A DNA stretch of 6,309 nucleotides from Oscillibacter sp. (GTDB lineage: Bacteria; Bacillota; Clostridia; Oscillospirales; Oscillospiraceae), in contig VSMY01000134.1 in assembly GCA_009773995.1 (NCBI GenBank), positions 1 to 6,309 on the forward strand, given 5' to 3'. The notes beneath the pieces are model-generated. The model made no database searches. It had not been told where the DNA came from and was given only the letters and a program-made list of their open reading frames with translations. Shown in pieces: positions 4,084 to 6,309 of the stretch. Position 1 is the stretch's first letter; every line of letters begins with the position of its first letter. Made by a program: the position numbers and the translations under genes.

Positions 4084-6309
4084 ATGCGTGTGGGAAAACA
4101 GGGCGAAGGCGCGGGGAAGCGGCAGTACGACGCGTTTATCTCCTACTGCCATGGCGGGAAGGACGCAAAGCTGGCGGAGCGCCTTCAGGCCCTGCTGGAG
4201 AGTTACCGCCTGCCGAAGAGCGAAAAGCGTCTTCGGGTGTTTCGGGACAATACGGAGCTGACGGCCGGCAGCGATCTGGGCGGCGAGCTCCGGGAGGCGC
4301 TGGAGCGGTCCCGCTATTTGATCTCCGTCTGTTCGGAGAAAACCAGGGACTCCAAATGGTGCATGGAGGAGATTCGGCAGTTTCAGGAGCTCCACCGGGG
4401 AAGCGCGGAGAACATCCTGATCCTCCTTGCCTCGGGGACGCCGGAGACGGCCATCCCGGAGCTGCTGCGGACGAGCGGGGAGGGAGGGGCGCTGGAGCCG
4501 CTGTATGTGGACGTCCGGGGCGGAACCCTGCGGGAGAGCCTGCGGGCGCTCAAGTTGGAGTATTACAAGCTGGCTGCCGCGCTTCTGGGGTGCGGCCTGG
4601 ATGACCTGCTCCAGAGAAACCGGAGGCGGCGGCGCAGGCGGACCGCGGCGGCGGCGGCGGGAGCGTTTGCCCTGCTGGGCTCGGTGCTGGCGGTGGTGTC
4701 CGTGTTCGCCTACCGTACCTGGATTTCCGAAAATCAATACCGGCTGATGCTGGCCGGGAATTTCGCCCAGGAGGGCGCCCGCCGGAATGAGGCGGGAGAG
4801 CCCCAGGAGGCGCTGGCGAATTACAGCCGGGCGCTGTCCCTGGACGCGGACCAGTCCGTCGCCAAATCGGGAGCCGCCCTTCTGTTGCAGGACCGCCTTT
4901 GGCCCGTGCTGGAGGAGGAGCTGCCCGGCCGGGTGTGGGACGGGCGTTTTCTGCCCCTTCCGCAGGCCGCGGCGGGGGACCCGGAGAGCGGGTATTATTT
5001 CACCCGGAGCTTGGACCAGGGCCTTGTAATCGACGCGGCCGGGGAGCGGGTGGAGGAGCTGGGCCCGGATTATCAGAACCTTCAGGGGATTTCCGCCGGG
5101 TGGTGGACCTTCCTGGGGGAGGACGCCCTGCGCTTTTACCACCCGGAGACGGGGCGGAACAGGAGCCTGCCGTATCCCGCGGAGTCCAGCGCGGGGTGCG
5201 GCATGGAATACGCGGATTTCCTGGGAAAGGGACCCAGGGCCCGGATGCTGCCGGACGGGCGGGCCGTCGCGGCCTACCTCGGGATGGTGTACCTCTATGA
5301 CTTCGACGAGCAGGGCCGCGGGGTGGAGACCGGGCGGGCGGACCTGGCGGACGCGTTCCCCGTGGATGCGGGCTACCGGGGCATTTCCGATACCAGTGAA
5401 ATCTGGCTGTCGGAGGACGGCGGCCTGGCGGTGGTTTCCAGCTACGCCAATGCTGCGGTGTATGATACCTCCCGGCTGGAGCTGAAAGCCTCCGTGACCA
5501 AGTACCGCTATGGACTGATGGGGGCGGACGTCGGCCCCGGCAGCCGGCGCTTCGCGCTGGCCTATGGAAATCCTTACCGCATAGACCGGATGAATCCCGG
5601 AGGCATGTTCGAGGTTTGGTCCACAGACGGGACCTGCCTGTTTTCCTCTCCCGCCTATGAGAAGGAAGCCTTTCTGGGAACGGCGTTCCATCCCGAGGAC
5701 GAGGACATTCTGCTGGTCTGGAGCGCCGGAGCGGTCCATATCTGGAACTGGAGAGAGGGGCGGGAAATCGCGGCCCCCATACGGGGAAGCGCCGTGAGCG
5801 GCGCGTGCTTTGGAGAGGACGGCGCCATTGTGGTGGAGGACGGAGAACGGACCGCCGCCTACGCGCTGACCGGGCCGGTGCGGGAGGACCCCGCGCCATT
5901 GCCGGAGGAGTACGCCCTCCCCGTCACGTTAAAGCAGCATTACCTGGAGGCGGAGGGGCCGGAGGGCATGACGGCGGCAATTCAAAGCGGCAAATTAGTC
6001 CTCCTGGCCGCCGGGGGAGAGGCGCTGGCGGCGGAGGAGCTGCCCGTCATGGCGGAGCGGACCGCCCTTTCCCCGGATTTTCAGACGGTCTATCTTTACA
6101 GCAATTACGCCCCGGTCCTCATGACGGCGGCGGCGGACTTCCGGGCGGGAACGCTGGGGGAACTCCGGCAGCTGGACACGGGAGGGGAAAGCATCCTTAG
6201 CCTTTGGTGCGGGAACGGCTGGGCGGCGGTGGAGACCGGGTTCAGAGCGGTGCTGCTGTTTGACGGGGCGGGGGAGCGAATCGGCAGGATTGTGCCGGAG
6301 CGCCGGGGA
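4084..6309 (+). CDS. TIR - transmembrane - TPR-like - beta-propeller protein, C-terminus cut by window edge
   Basis: TIR-domain protein, 742 residues visible and still open. Residues about 14-165 are the TIR domain: Y-D-A-F-I-S-Y at 15-21, the R-V-F-R-D-N-T-E-L loop at 51-59, an L-I-S-V-C-S strand at 79-84 and W-C-M-E-E at 92-96. The second glutamate, E96, falls at the W+4 position of the catalytic Glu in NAD+-cleaving TIRs such as SARM1, so NADase activity is plausible. Seven consecutive arginines (180-186) precede a single transmembrane helix (188-209), which by the positive-inside rule keeps TIR in the cytosol and places the rest outside. Residues about 217-262 resemble a TPR (A-L-A-N-Y-S-R-A-L-S-L-D). 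The remainder is beta-rich with WD-like repeats, clearest at 533-556 (A-F-H-P ... I-W-N-W). AGGAGAGG at 4070-4077 supports the ATG. It is translated right after the RCK/RyR gene. Confidence 0.9.
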   Translation, partial: MRVGKQGEGAGKRQYDAFISYCHGGKDAKLAERLQALLESYRLPKSEKRLRVFRDNTELTAGSDLGGELREALERSRYLISVCSEKTRDSKWCMEEIRQFQELHRGSAENILILLASGTPETAIPELLRTSGEGGALEPLYVDVRGGTLRESLRALKLEYYKLAAALLGCGLDDLLQRNRRRRRRRTAAAAAGAFALLGSVLAVVSVFAYRTWISENQYRLMLAGNFAQEGARRNEAGEPQEALANYSRALSLDADQSVAKSGAALLLQDRLWPVLEEELPGRVWDGRFLPLPQAAAGDPESGYYFTRSLDQGLVIDAAGERVEELGPDYQNLQGISAGWWTFLGEDALRFYHPETGRNRSLPYPAESSAGCGMEYADFLGKGPRARMLPDGRAVAAYLGMVYLYDFDEQGRGVETGRADLADAFPVDAGYRGISDTSEIWLSEDGGLAVVSSYANAAVYDTSRLELKASVTKYRYGLMGADVGPGSRRFALAYGNPYRIDRMNPGGMFEVWSTDGTCLFSSPAYEKEAFLGTAFHPEDEDILLVWSAGAVHIWNWREGREIAAPIRGSAVSGACFGEDGAIVVEDGERTAAYALTGPVREDPAPLPEEYALPVTLKQHYLEAEGPEGMTAAIQSGKLVLLAAGGEALAAEELPVMAERTALSPDFQTVYLYSNYAPVLMTAAADFRAGTLGELRQLDTGGESILSLWCGNGWAAVETGFRAVLLFDGAGERIGRIVPERRG

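Noticed and set aside
4065..4604. Plus-strand open frame overlapping the start of the TIR gene
   Set aside because: Low-complexity G/A/R-rich translation in a different frame from the TIR domain; an out-of-frame shadow.
2683..5739. Minus-strand open frame of 1018 residues opposite the RCK/RyR and TIR genes
   Set aside because: Rich in P, R, Q and G with no recognisable domain or start signal. It is the antisense shadow expected in GC-rich coding DNA, while the plus-strand proteins have clear families and ribosome binding sites.
5000..5899. Minus-strand open frame of 299 residues opposite the propeller region
   Set aside because: Arginine- and proline-rich composition typical of an antisense shadow, with no start signal.

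Overview
The window is visibly GC-rich, with AT-rich patches only at the control regions. It carries strong AGGAGG-like ribosome binding sites and consensus sigma-A type promoters. Together with the protein families present (flotillin, a RelB/DinJ-type ribbon-helix-helix protein, a TIR/propeller protein), this suggests a high-GC clostridial Firmicute, for example an Oscillospiraceae-like gut anaerobe. That assignment is an inference from style and families; no marker gene is present.

Layout: two transcription units diverge from a control region of about 290 bp (2321-2610). To the left, on the minus strand, a RelB/DinJ-like DNA-binding domain fused to a long helical region (1259-2320) is followed after 87 bp by a flotillin/SPFH membrane scaffold gene (1-1171, cut by the window edge). 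To the right, on the plus strand, is a membrane protein with two transmembrane helices, a degenerate potassium-channel-like pore loop, tandem RCK/TrkA-N-like Rossmann domains and a C-terminal RyR domain (2611-4068). Only 15 bp further on lies a TIR-transmembrane-TPR-like-beta-propeller protein (4084-6309, cut by the window edge). The control region holds a strong promoter in each direction. The leftward promoter is covered by a 31-bp near-perfect palindrome that looks like an operator for the RHH protein. The rightward transcript has a leader with two hairpins ahead of the start codon.

How the genes may work together (inference): the TIR domain keeps the glutamate expected of NAD+-cleaving TIRs. 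Its partner combines a channel-like pore, nucleotide-binding-type Rossmann folds and a RyR domain, which makes a compact sense-and-respond membrane system plausible: TIR-derived nucleotide or NAD+ change, then RCK/RyR, then membrane pore. The logic would resemble Thoeris but with a channel-like effector. The flotillin scaffold and RHH regulator on the other side could organise and control the same membrane module. That four-gene link rests only on adjacency in this window.
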